This document shows positions 57,301-64,000 of a DNA stretch of 64,000 bases, piece by piece. The stretch lies in contig JACKDN010000025.1 of NCBI GenBank assembly GCA_020633465.1, positions 1-64,000 on the forward strand, read 5' to 3'. The notes below the pieces were generated by a model. The model was not told where the DNA came from. It did not search any database and was given only the letters and a program-made list of their open reading frames with translations. The position numbers were made by a program, and so were the translations under genes. Source of the stretch: Myxococcales bacterium (lineage in GTDB: Bacteria > Myxococcota_A > Bradymonadia > UBA7976 > UBA1532). How positions within the stretch are numbered: position 1 is the stretch's first letter; the number at the start of each line of letters is the position of its first letter.

Positions 57301-58835
57301 GCTGCACGGCCGCGTGCGCGGCGGAGCGTTGCGGCGACGGCGTGGTGCAGGCCGGCGAGCAATGCGACGACGGCGACGTGAACGCCGACGGGAGCGATTG
57401 CCTGCCCGACTGCACCCGCGCCGTGTGCGGCGACGGGCGGCTGCTGCTCGACGTCGAGGAGTGCGACGACGCCAACCTGCTGCCCGGCGACGGCTGCGCG
57501 CCCGATTGCACGGCCGAGGTGTGCGGCGACGGCCGGCCCGGCCCCGGCGAGGCCTGCGACGACGGCAACCGCGAGGCGTTCGACGGCTGCGGACCCACCT
57601 GCCGGCTGGAAGGCTGCGGCGACGGCGTGCGCGGGCCGGGCGAGCAATGCGACGACGGCAACGCGCTCGACGGGGACGGCTGCGACAAGGACTGCGCGCT
57701 CGAGAACCCCGAGGCGTGCGGCGACGGCGTCGTCGGGCCGGGCGAGCAATGCGACGACGGCGGCACGGTCGAGGGCGACGGCTGCGACGCCGTGTGTCGG
57801 CTGGAGGATCCCGCCGCCTGCGGCGACGGCGACCTCGATCCCGGCGAGCAATGCGACGACGGCAACACGGTGTCGGGCGACGGCTGCAGCGGCGCCTGCG
57901 GCGTGGAGCGTTGCGGGGACGCCATCCAGCAGCCCGGCGAGGCCTGCGACGACGGCAACACCGCCGCCGGCGACGGCTGCGCGCCGGACTGTTCGATCGA
58001 ACCGTCGACCTGCGGCGACGGCGCGCACCAGGTGGGCGAGCAATGCGACGACGGCAACACGGCCGACGGCGACGGCTGCGCCGCCGACTGCCGAGTCGAG
58101 GATCCCATGGGCCCCACCGCCGACTGCGGCAACGGCACGCTCGACCGCGGCGAGTCCTGCGACGACGGCGACCGCGACGACGGCGACGGGTGCGACGCGT
58201 TCTGCCAGGTCGAGCGCGGCGTCTGCGGCAACGGCGGCGTCGAGCGCGGCGAAGGCTGCGACGACGGCAACACCGAGCCCGGCGACGGCTGCGACCCGCA
58301 ATGCCAGCTCGAGGCCGTGTGCGGCGACGGCCAGCGCGACTTCGGCGAGGCCTGCGACGACGGCAACACGAACGCCGGCGACGGCTGCGGCCCGCGCTGC
58401 AAGCCCGAGGCGGTCTGCGGCGACGGGCGCCTGGACCCCGGCGAGACCTGCGACGACGGCAACGTGATGGCCGGCGACGGCTGCAGCGGCGGCTGCCAGA
58501 TCGAGGCGGTCTGCGGCGACGGCACGGTGGACGCCACCGAGGCCTGCGACGACGGCAACACCACGCCCGGTGACGGCTGCGACGCGACCTGCCGCGTCGA
58601 GACGCCCGCCACCGACGAGGGCTTCTGCGGCGACGGGATCGTGCAACCCGGCGAGGCCTGCGATCCCGCCGAGGAGCAGGCGCCGGGCGCCGCGGAGTAT
58701 CGGCTGCGGCCCTGCAACGACGACTGCACCGAGCGCAAGGAGGGGTGCGGGTGCAGGGCGACGGATGGGGCGCCGGGCGGGGCGCTGTGGTTGCTGCTGG
58801 TGGGGCTGTGGGGGGTGCGGCGGCGGCGGGGGTGA
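54399..58835 (+). CDS. DUF4215 Cys-rich repeat surface protein with MYXO-CTERM-like tail
   Basis: A signal peptide (WTVAITLLLLGAPAGAQS) starts a 1478-residue product. Two Cys-rich blocks (residues ~22-125) and a long beta-type domain (~130-560) precede DUF4215 repeats of the CGDGxxxxGExCDDGNxxxGDGC pattern. I count about 21, four of them before and 17 after an inserted domain at about 685-850. The C-terminus has GCGCRATDG then a TM-like segment (GALWLLLVGLWG) and an RRRR tail, the MYXO-CTERM sorting arrangement, so it should be anchored at the cell surface after Cys-dependent processing. GGGAGG sits 5 nt before the ATG. Repeats are rich in Asp and Cys; calcium binding is likely but not proven. 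Confidence 0.9.
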   Translation: MRWTVAITLLLLGAPAGAQSDPACAEANPVGCFARGACPGDRVCLVTDTCVPSSCVCDAETGTWECEGCDGGECVRPCTTPSPAGCSVTGCPDTQACNTEAVACRPAACTCDDGEWVCGDDCDGGVCGEPPHQAEHFASDPVRNAIVDDRGGRGVGYRFVFDSDGDPDEYGRFDSCPHCSFAVMVADPGLDLDQLAILGIDPLEYESLAGLADAIEQVIATDPEALAMMLRPDLSGEDLAAYVSEVMRVIGVVQGQIGRLRTLERLKMLQLDFGDFDLDSLEDDLGLAMDSAFRVDFDNPNNPKKNSGIRVYGLEDFLTALVGKVSDEARAQIESLLSDIPDLPGDFEMSGDDQDPLDPAFFHGVHTGLKVEYRSFVVTGQNAILHQFTLVNESRRILPFVHVGMISDMDLKPASRDDGTDYDAATGTALVHDEHPYADEPTFFAVGSAPSRMGSPRFVQSNYNLDDRLSLSQFAPSIDDNRKRFFLWHPDVSGDHDDVDARSEKQVAVAMLLDGPLLPGERARVAFCYAGAKAGSAGAARAEMLATMTACQALDGLLNAACGDGALQVGEVCDDGNTADGDGCSAECTLERCGDGRKTGAEECDDGNTESDDGCTADCRTERCGDGIRQANEACDDGDEDDTDACRNDCTRARCGDGVLRRCDPDAGEDCSTLCDTSLEYCLRLTLNTETLDPGPRTGRENSLAPLAERPVEVAVSFDVDRVEQVPGPQRARRYVTAGVVVRFADRDLDRELGAALTGHPWEILLTSGPGGVALRTTDADTRVMRVRTVLELRADRTGLGVDETALPVLMSMQAEGAFEVQRVGGGTLAESAAGGATLDLVPGAEAVATLEQCDDGNANDHDDCLSTCERARCGDGVVWYAGGETCDDGEANGDGACTAPGPQGPGCRAANPAACGDGNIDPGEECDDADNVDGDGCSALCRTERCGDGVVQAGEECDDGNAVDGDGCTAACAAERCGDGVVQAGEQCDDGDVNADGSDCLPDCTRAVCGDGRLLLDVEECDDANLLPGDGCAPDCTAEVCGDGRPGPGEACDDGNREAFDGCGPTCRLEGCGDGVRGPGEQCDDGNALDGDGCDKDCALENPEACGDGVVGPGEQCDDGGTVEGDGCDAVCRLEDPAACGDGDLDPGEQCDDGNTVSGDGCSGACGVERCGDAIQQPGEACDDGNTAAGDGCAPDCSIEPSTCGDGAHQVGEQCDDGNTADGDGCAADCRVEDPMGPTADCGNGTLDRGESCDDGDRDDGDGCDAFCQVERGVCGNGGVERGEGCDDGNTEPGDGCDPQCQLEAVCGDGQRDFGEACDDGNTNAGDGCGPRCKPEAVCGDGRLDPGETCDDGNVMAGDGCSGGCQIEAVCGDGTVDATEACDDGNTTPGDGCDATCRVETPATDEGFCGDGIVQPGEACDPAEEQAPGAAEYRLRPCNDDCTERKEGCGCRATDGAPGGALWLLLVGLWGVRRRRG
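56082..56445 (+). repeat. DUF4215 repeats, block 1 (four units)
   Basis: In-frame Cys-rich units start with TGCGGCGACGGC-like codons, about 93 bp each. The fourth is degenerate and runs into the inserted domain. Confidence 0.8.
56955..58735 (+). repeat. DUF4215 repeats, block 2 (about 17 units)
   Basis: Units of about 90-105 bp repeat TGCGACGACGGCAAC and TGCGGCGACGG blocks. The copies are diverged but recombination-prone. Reading both strands, the antisense frames stay open along the array only because of codon periodicity. Confidence 0.85.
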
Positions 58836-58932
58836 GGGGGCGGGGGCGGTCGGGGGCGCTGATCGATCGGTCCGTGGGACGCGAAGGCTCTGGCCAATTG
58901 CAGGGGGTCGACAGGCGAGCGTTGGGGCCTTT

Positions 58933-58962
58933 CGGGCACGGGCACGGGCACGGGCACGGGCA
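58933..58962 (+). repeat. Hexanucleotide (CGGGCA)5 microsatellite
   Basis: Five perfect CGGGCA units lie between the DUF4215 gene stop (58835) and the convergent oxidoreductase gene (stop at 59025). This 189-nt gap contains nothing else that I recognise apart from GC-rich DNA. It may be a slippage site. Confidence 0.8.
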
Positions 58963-59024
58963 CGTCTCGCGTCGGGCGTCGCGTCGGAGCCATCGTTCGT
59001 GCGGCGCCGGGAGGACGCGGGTGG

Positions 59025-60020
59025 TCAGGCGGCGACGCGCAGGGGCTCGGGTTCGGCGAGGGTGATGACGACGCTGCCGCGGGCGGCGCCGGACTCGACG
59101 CGGACGTGGGCCTGGGCGATGCGGGTCAGCGGGAAGCGCTGGTCGATCACGGGGCGCAGGGCGCCGGCCTCGAACAGGGCGCGCACGCGCTCGACCAGGG
59201 CGGCGTCGGGCAGCGCGAGGCCGAACAGGGCGCGGCGCGCGCCGAACAGCTTCGTCAGCAACATCCAGAACAGGATGCTCGCGCTCAGCCGGGTCGTCAG
59301 GAAGCGGCCGCGGCGGGCCAGCACGCGGCGGACCTGGCGGAAGCCGATCCGGCCGGCGGTGTCGAACACCACGTCGTAGCGGCGGTCGCCGGTCGTGGGA
59401 TCCACGGCGCGGTAGTCGAGCACATGATCGGCGCCCAGGGCGCGCACCAGATCGGCCTTCGCGGCGCTGGCGACGCCCGTGACCTCGGCGCCGCGGGCCT
59501 TGGCGATCTGCACCGCCGCGCGGCCGACGCCGCCCGACGCGCCCAGGATCAGGACGCGCTCGCCCGCGCCCAGCTCGGCCAGCTTCTCGAGGAAGGTCAC
59601 CGCGGTGCCCGCGCCGTAGGGCGCGTCGGCGATCTCGTCGTAGCGCACCCCCGCCGGCATCTTGGCGATGGCCCCCTCGGCCTTCACCGCGACGAACTCG
59701 GCCTGCGCCCCGCTGTCGCAGGCGCCGAAGACGTCGTCGCCCACGGCGAAGCGCGTGACGTCGGCGCCGACCTCGACCACCCGGCCGGCGAAGTTGCCGC
59801 CGGGCACCCGGTTCTTGGGGCGCAGCAGGCCCATCATCAGCCGGCCGGGCAGCCACCCGATGCCGGGGAAGTCGGCGGCGCGGACGTGGCGGTCGCCCTG
59901 CGTGACGGGGCTGGCGAACACCCGCACCACCACCTGGTCGGCGCCGACGCTCGGGATGGGCGCCTCGCCCACGGTCAGGGTCTCGGGGGCACCGTACTGC
60001 GTGTGAATGGCGGCCTGCAT
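59025..60020 (-). CDS. Zinc-binding/quinone-type NADPH oxidoreductase (MDR family)
   Basis: The 331-residue enzyme starts at the ATG at 60020 with AGGAGG 5 nt upstream; a longer start 20 codons earlier is rejected. The GroES-like half (MQAAIHTQYGAPETLTVGE, GNFAGRVVEVGADVTRF) precedes a Rossmann half with GAGTAVTFLEKLAELGAGERVLILGASGGVGRAAV (phrases split here: NADPH-binding AxGGVG-type motif). The conserved zinc ligands of alcohol dehydrogenases (GHE, four Cys) are absent, so it is quinone-oxidoreductase-like rather than zinc-dependent. No substrate is assigned. It stands alone, convergent to the DUF4215 gene. Confidence 0.85.
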   Translation of the reverse strand: MQAAIHTQYGAPETLTVGEAPIPSVGADQVVVRVFASPVTQGDRHVRAADFPGIGWLPGRLMMGLLRPKNRVPGGNFAGRVVEVGADVTRFAVGDDVFGACDSGAQAEFVAVKAEGAIAKMPAGVRYDEIADAPYGAGTAVTFLEKLAELGAGERVLILGASGGVGRAAVQIAKARGAEVTGVASAAKADLVRALGADHVLDYRAVDPTTGDRRYDVVFDTAGRIGFRQVRRVLARRGRFLTTRLSASILFWMLLTKLFGARRALFGLALPDAALVERVRALFEAGALRPVIDQRFPLTRIAQAHVRVESGAARGSVVITLAEPEPLRVAA

Positions 60021-60131
60021 GTCGTCCTCCTCGGCTGTTCTGTCATCCGCGGCCGATGTCCGTCCCGACCGTCTGATCACGTTCTACCGATTCATCTGCG
60101 CAGTCGTCTTCGCCCAAACAAGCAACCGTTC

Positions 60132-60147
60132 CATGCATTTATGCATG
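60132..60147. repeat. Near-perfect 16-bp palindrome in the RAYT leader
   Basis: CATGCAT-TT-ATGCATG: two 7-bp arms with a 2-base centre, in the 360-nt gap 60021-60380. The gap is otherwise GC-moderate and holds the short repeats at 60175-60224; no credible open frame was found. Confidence 0.6.
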
Positions 60148-60174
60148 AACTAACGTACCGCCATCTTCGCCCCC

Positions 60175-60224
60175 CACGTGCCACCCAATTCTCCGCCCCA
60201 CGTGCCCTCCACACGTGCCACCCA
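60175..60224 (+). repeat. Short REP-like repeats upstream of the RAYT gene
   Basis: CACGTGCCACCCA occurs at 60175-60187 and 60212-60224, each followed by a TCT-containing tail, with a partial copy (CACGTGCCCTCCA) at 60199-60211. CACGTG itself is palindromic. The spacing is about 13-25 nt. REP-type repeats near a RAYT gene are the usual target sites, which is the basis of this call. Confidence 0.5.
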
Positions 60225-60370
60225 GATCTCGGCAAGTCGGCCAACCGCTCCGAGAGCCTCCCCGCACAGCCCACCTGCGCCACGACCACGGCGAAGAAAT
60301 CGTCGAAAACGGCCGCCCGGGCGCAACACGCGCTTCCACTGTCCGATAGGGGCCTCCGCGAACAACCGCC

Positions 60371-60375
60371 GGAGG
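60371..60375 (+). promoter_or_regulatory. Shine-Dalgarno of the RAYT-like gene
   Basis: GGAGG sits 5 nt before the ATG at 60381 and decides that start over the upstream open frame. Confidence 0.6.
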
Positions 60376-60380
60376 ACCCC

Positions 60381-61319
60381 ATGGCCCGCAAGATGCGCTA
60401 CGTTCCCGACGCCACACGCCCCATCGAGATCACCGTCCGCTGCATCCAGGGGCGCTACCTGCTGCGCCCCTCGCCGACCCTCGACCGCCGCGTCATCGGC
60501 GTCGTCGCCCACGCCGCCGAGAAGTACGGCGTGGTCGTGCACGGCATCAACACGATGAGCAACCACTACGCGCTGATCGTGACCGTGCCCGACGCCGCGA
60601 CGATGGCGGCGTTCATGTGCCTGGTGAACCAGCAGATCTCCATCGAGGTCGGGCACCTGCACGACTGGAAGGGCCCGATGTGGCAGGGCCGCTACCACGC
60701 CATCGTCATCGACGACGAGGCGAGCGAGGTCGAGCGCCTGCGCTACCTGCTGAGCAACTGCGTCAAGGAGAACTGCACGGAGCGCATCGCCGAGTGGCCC
60801 GGGGTCCAGTCCGACGCCGCGCTGCTGGGCAGCGGCAAGCTGAAGGGCGAGTGGGTCGACCGCACCGCGCTGCACGCGGCGCGGCTGATGAACCCCGACG
60901 CCGACGTCGACGAGGCCGACTTCACCACCCCCATGCACCTCGAGCTGAAGCCCTTGCCCAGCCTCGCCCACCTGTCCCACGGCCAGCGCGCCACCCTCGT
61001 CCGCCGCATCATCCGCGAGGTCGAAGCGGCCGCCGCCGAAGAGCGCCGCCGCACGGGCAAGTCCGTTCTCGGCGCCGCCCGCGTGCTCGCCATGCATCCG
61101 CACCACCGCCCGGCCAGCATGGACGAGAGCCCGATGCCCCTCGTCCACACGACGACCAAGGCGACCCGCAAGCTCTGGCGCGCCGCCTACGCCGCGTTCG
61201 TCGAGGCCTACCGCCGCGCCGCCGACGCCCTGCGCGCCCACCGCGGCAAGTGCAACTTCCCCGAGGGCTGCGTGCTCCCGCTCCACGCCTTCTGCGACCC
61301 GCCCGCCGCGGCGACGTAG
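60381..61319 (+). CDS. RAYT-like Y1 (IS200/IS605-type) transposase with broken HUH
   Basis: A 312-residue protein. The Y1-transposase core has MARKMRYVPDATRPIEITVR (beta-strand start), IQGRYLLRPS, the catalytic-site phrase GINTMSNHYALIVTVPDA, and GPMWQGRYHAIVIDDEASEV with the later tyrosine region. The expected HUH (His-hydrophobic-His) reads HYA, so the second metal His is Ala. A long helical C-terminal half (residues ~170-312) is extra. The family is that of REP-associated transposases (RAYT). Either this copy is inactive or it is domesticated. Short repeats upstream at 60175-60224 fit. A degraded RHS gene lies 280 nt downstream on the other strand. Confidence 0.8.
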   Translation: MARKMRYVPDATRPIEITVRCIQGRYLLRPSPTLDRRVIGVVAHAAEKYGVVVHGINTMSNHYALIVTVPDAATMAAFMCLVNQQISIEVGHLHDWKGPMWQGRYHAIVIDDEASEVERLRYLLSNCVKENCTERIAEWPGVQSDAALLGSGKLKGEWVDRTALHAARLMNPDADVDEADFTTPMHLELKPLPSLAHLSHGQRATLVRRIIREVEAAAAEERRRTGKSVLGAARVLAMHPHHRPASMDESPMPLVHTTTKATRKLWRAAYAAFVEAYRRAADALRAHRGKCNFPEGCVLPLHAFCDPPAAAT

Positions 61320-61464
61320 CGCCCGCCGCGCCGCCCGAACCCGCCACCGTCCGCGCCCCGCGCCACCGACGAAGTGCGCCCACCTGCCGCCGCCCACGCC
61401 CCCTTCACCCGCCCCCCGCGCGTCTTCGCCCGCCGCACAGCCCACGAAGCCCCGACCGAACGTC

Positions 61465-61650
61465 TCACGGCGCTCCAGTCCGCCCAGTCACGCCGGATTC
61501 ATCCACTCCCGCTGAAACCCGGAGCCCCGCCACCACCCTCTCCCCTATCTGCCTGGCACCGAGGACGACGGTGTCGTCGATGCCGTCGGCCAGCACCCTT
61601 CACCAGCGTGCCGTTGCTCGCGGCGACCCAACGCCCCAGCGCTCGGTCGT
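61465..61650 (-). pseudogene. Out-of-frame remnant of the RHS protein C-terminal side
   Basis: Different frames in this stretch spell YDRALGRWVAASNGTLVK and then VLADGIDDTVVLGARQIGER, ending at TGA 61465-61467. Joining them needs at least one deletion near 61652 and one near 61596. A 15-bp direct repeat (CACGGTGCCGGTGT[A/C], plus strand 61667-61697) lies beside the break. The remaining 61320-61464 holds only GC-rich noncoding DNA. Confidence 0.5.
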
Positions 61651-64000
61651 AGATAGCCGGCGGGCACGGTGCCGGTGTACACGGTGCCGGTGTCCCACGC
61701 CGTGTCCGGCGGCGTGGGTCATCGGGAACTCCAGGAAGTTCTCGACGTAGAAGACCACCGGCGGATCGAACTTCACCTGCGCCGCCGCCGCCAGCTCGTC
61801 GACCATCAGCTCGATCGCGTAGGTGTATGCCGTCGGCTCGGGCAGCGGCGCGGGCATCGTCGCGAGGCCCTGCGGGCCCACGGTGTATTCGATCGCGCGG
61901 ATGTTGTAGTCGCCCACCAGCGGCGTCTCGGTGCCGTCGGGCGCCACCTCGACGACGGTGGTGGAAGGGCGCACCAGCACGGTGGCCTGGCGCACGAGGT
62001 CGGGTGCGGTCGGATCGATCGGATCGGGCTCACTCTCGACGCGGCCGAGCGCCACCTGCAGATCGGTGGCGGCGCGGTCGATCAGCGTCGGCGGGTGCTC
62101 GGCGTCGTCGACCGCCAGCATCACGACATCCTCGATACGCCAGCGCTCGGCGCGCCCCAGCTTCACCCGGCGATGCACGCTCAGGTACTCGGGCCGACCG
62201 TCCGGCGCCAGCCGGTCGAAGCTCAGCAGCGCGTGCCCGCCGCCGGGTACGACGATCGTGAACTCGCCGTCCGGGCGACTCTGGACCGAGCCCGCGTCCG
62301 GCCGACCGAAGACCGAGACCCGAACCCGCGGCAACGGCGGGCCGCCCCGCTGGACGATGCGACCGCTGACCACGGTGCGAGGCTCGGCATCGTCGACAAC
62401 AGTCCAACCCGCCTGCGGAGGGCTGGCACCCCCGATGATGCTGTCGACCAGATCGCCCGGACCCGCGACCCCGCCCGGTGGTGGCACGACCACCGGGGGC
62501 GGTGTGCCGAGGCCCTCGCAGGCCGGCGCGCCCTCGTCGACCAGCCCGTCGCAGTCCTCGTCGGCGTCGTTGCACAGCTCGGGCGTGCCGGCCAGCTCGT
62601 CCGCCCCACCGTCGCAGTCGTCGTCGATGCCGTTGCAGGTCTCGGCCGTGGGCGCGCCGGGCGTGGCGCTGCAGGCGAGCGCGCCGGCCTCGCAGATCAT
62701 CGGTCCAGTCCGCGCACAGGCGCCGATGCCTACGACGCACGTCTCGCCAACGCCGGCCAGCACGCCCTCGTCGACGCTCCCGTCGCAGTCGTCATCGAGA
62801 CCGTTGCAGGTCAGCTCGACCGGCTCGGGCGGCTGAAGCGGCGTGGCGTCGCAGGCGGACGTGGTGAGCCCGGTGCAGGCGATGACCCCGTCCACGGCGC
62901 ATCTTCCAACGCCCTCCGAACACGCCGTGCCAAGGGCGAACCCCTCGTCGAACTCGCCATCGCAGTCGTTGTCGACGCTGTCGCACTGCTCGGCGGTGAG
63001 TGGGGAGCACGTGGCGGTCGACGGATCGTTGCACACCACCGTCGCCCCGAGGCCGGCGCAGGCGCCGATGCCCTCGCAGGTCTGCCCGACGCCGCGCCCG
63101 CCCCAGAGGTAGCCCTCGTCCGTGACGCCGTCGCAGTCGTCGTCGACGCCGTTGCACAGCTCGGCCGTCGGTTGGCCTGCTTGGACCGAGCAGGCCACGC
63201 TCTGGCCGTCCGGCGCGCATTCGATCACACCCTCGGCGTAGCACGCGCCGAGGCCGTCCTCGCACGGATCGCCCGTGCCCCAGCCGTCGTCGACCGTGTC
63301 GTTGCAGTCGTCGTCGAGACCGTTGCACAGCTCGATCGGGCCGGGCACCGCGGCGTTGAGGTCATCGCAGTCCGTCGGCGGGAGCAGGCTGTCGCCGTCG
63401 GCGTCGTCGTCGCACGCGTCGCCGAGGCCGTCGGCGTCGAGATCGGCTCGGGAGGCGTTCGCCGTCGTCACGCAGTTGTCGCAGCGATCCGGGACGCCGT
63501 CGCCATCGAGGTCGGCGGTGACCTGGACCGCGTACCACGGGCACACATCCTGGGTGTTGAGCACCCCATCGCCGTCGAGGTCGTCGTCGCAGGCGTCGCC
63601 GACCCAATCGAAGTCGAAGTCGGCCTGATCCGGGTTGGCGATTGTCGGACAGTTGTCGCAGTCGTCTCCCAGGCCGTCGCCGTCGAGATCGCCGCCCGCC
63701 CCCCACTGGCCCGGGCACGTGTCGCTCTCGTTGAGCGTACCGTCGCCATCGGCGTCCGGATCGCACGCATCGCCCATCGTGTCCCAGTCGGCGTCTCGCT
63801 GGCCTGGGTTGGCCGTGAACGGGCAGTTGTCGAAGGGGTCGGGGACCGCGTCTCCGTCCGTGTCGGTCATGCTGCCGCATCGATCGTCGACGGCGTCGCA
63901 GTTCATGTCGATGTATCCGGGCGGGTCCGGCGCGCCGGGACACCGATCGCAGGCGTCGCCGTGGCCGTCGCCGTCTGCGTCGTCGGTCTGACCGCTGCCG
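61600..64000 (-). CDS. RHS-type surface protein, truncated: TSP3 and MopE repeats then conserved pre-RHS module
   Basis: The frame is open from base 64000, so the 5' end is outside the window. Thrombospondin type-3 Ca-binding repeats (DTDGDAVPDPFDNCP, DLDGDGLGDDCDNCP) lead into six MopE-type units (LCNGLDDDCNDTVDDGW, QCDSVDNDCDGEFDEGF). A carboxypeptidase-regulatory-like fold follows (VVSGRIVQRGGPPLPRVRVS), then IRAIEYTVGPQGLATMPA and VVFYVENFLEFP, phrases that precede the YD-repeat core in RHS proteins. After that the frame breaks: the expected YYDRALGRWVAASNGTLVK is present in another frame at 61597-61652, and the main frame ends in a His/Arg-rich tail at 61600. No YD repeats follow. I read it as a truncated or decayed RHS gene. 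Confidence 0.75.
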   Translation of the reverse strand, partial: GSGQTDDADGDGHGDACDRCPGAPDPPGYIDMNCDAVDDRCGSMTDTDGDAVPDPFDNCPFTANPGQRDADWDTMGDACDPDADGDGTLNESDTCPGQWGAGGDLDGDGLGDDCDNCPTIANPDQADFDFDWVGDACDDDLDGDGVLNTQDVCPWYAVQVTADLDGDGVPDRCDNCVTTANASRADLDADGLGDACDDDADGDSLLPPTDCDDLNAAVPGPIELCNGLDDDCNDTVDDGWGTGDPCEDGLGACYAEGVIECAPDGQSVACSVQAGQPTAELCNGVDDDCDGVTDEGYLWGGRGVGQTCEGIGACAGLGATVVCNDPSTATCSPLTAEQCDSVDNDCDGEFDEGFALGTACSEGVGRCAVDGVIACTGLTTSACDATPLQPPEPVELTCNGLDDDCDGSVDEGVLAGVGETCVVGIGACARTGPMICEAGALACSATPGAPTAETCNGIDDDCDGGADELAGTPELCNDADEDCDGLVDEGAPACEGLGTPPPVVVPPPGGVAGPGDLVDSIIGGASPPQAGWTVVDDAEPRTVVSGRIVQRGGPPLPRVRVSVFGRPDAGSVQSRPDGEFTIVVPGGGHALLSFDRLAPDGRPEYLSVHRRVKLGRAERWRIEDVVMLAVDDAEHPPTLIDRAATDLQVALGRVESEPDPIDPTAPDLVRQATVLVRPSTTVVEVAPDGTETPLVGDYNIRAIEYTVGPQGLATMPAPLPEPTAYTYAIELMVDELAAAAQVKFDPPVVFYVENFLEFPMTHAAGHGVGHRHRVHRHRARRLSTTERWGVGSPRATARW

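Noticed and set aside
54222..58646. 1474-codon minus-strand open frame over the DUF4215 gene
   Set aside because: It is a Val/Ala-rich readout of the repeat array (VAVVALLAG repeats) with no start context. The plus strand has the signal peptide, ribosome site and repeats.
59025..60020. Zinc alcohol dehydrogenase
   Set aside because: The GHE/Cys zinc ligands are missing; it fits quinone-oxidoreductase-type MDR enzymes.
61320..61464. Small gene after the RAYT stop
   Set aside because: Short frames there lack ribosome sites and domains; GC-rich antisense noise is likelier.

Overview
This is a roughly 70% G+C, gene-dense window from a member of the Myxococcota (the former Deltaproteobacteria). 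The main evidence is a giant surface protein with DUF4215 cysteine-rich repeats and a MYXO-CTERM-like tail (54399-58835). Supporting evidence is the abundance of lipoproteins with Cys-rich modules, a GYF/AgmX-PglI protein, TSP3/MopE-type repeats, an RHS-type surface protein, and strong third-position GC bias. No rRNA, tRNA or CRISPR array was seen.

Region 1 (1-15103) is a Wzx/Wzy-type exopolysaccharide locus. It holds the end of a polysaccharide deacetylase, a STAS protein, a PilZ protein, a hexapeptide acyltransferase, a flippase, a UDP-GlcNAc 2-epimerase, an O-antigen ligase/polymerase-like protein, a Wzz/GumC chain-length protein, a degenerate BY-kinase-like/FGE-like fusion, a small lipoprotein, a Wza-like exporter with SLBB domains, three glycosyltransferases and an initiating sugar transferase. 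The genes lie in convergent and divergent blocks. Most neighbours inside a block overlap by 1-8 nt, which points to translational coupling.

Region 2 (15122-23602) holds two paralogous DUF4091 (GH123-like) lipoproteins around a multi-pass membrane protein. One of them carries 14 cysteine-rich repeats. A lipoprotein of the peptidyl-arginine/agmatine deiminase family with a C-terminal P/Homo-B domain follows.

Region 3 (23730-30896) is a second glycan operon: an alpha/alpha-barrel-like protein, a methyltransferase, two paralogous GT4 enzymes around a second flippase, and a second UDP-GlcNAc 2-epimerase.

Region 4 (31039-46345) is mixed. It has a frame-broken lipoprotein, a PlsC-like acyltransferase with altered motifs, an exo/endonuclease/phosphatase lipoprotein, ApaG, a tandem pair of small lipoproteins embedded in a REP-like repeat family, an enoyl-CoA hydratase, a frame-broken GYF/AgmX-PglI protein, several lipoproteins, a GH113-like glycosidase, a coiled-coil membrane protein, an M15 peptidase and a histidine kinase with a pseudo-receiver domain.

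Region 5 (46447-61319) has an amidase, a metzincin-like lipoprotein, a membrane histidine kinase, a PAS-GGDEF-EAL protein, the DUF4215 giant, a quinone-oxidoreductase-like enzyme and a RAYT-like Y1 transposase preceded by short repeats. Region 6 (61465-64000) is the 3' part of an RHS-type protein (TSP3, MopE, then the conserved pre-RHS module). It decays by frameshifts exactly where the YD-repeat core should begin.

Most signalling genes here (STAS, PilZ, GGDEF/EAL, two orphan histidine kinases) sit near surface-polysaccharide or envelope functions. Several Gly-, Pro- or Ala-rich linkers contain frame breaks at C/G runs. These are either sequencing indels or real decay or phase variation.
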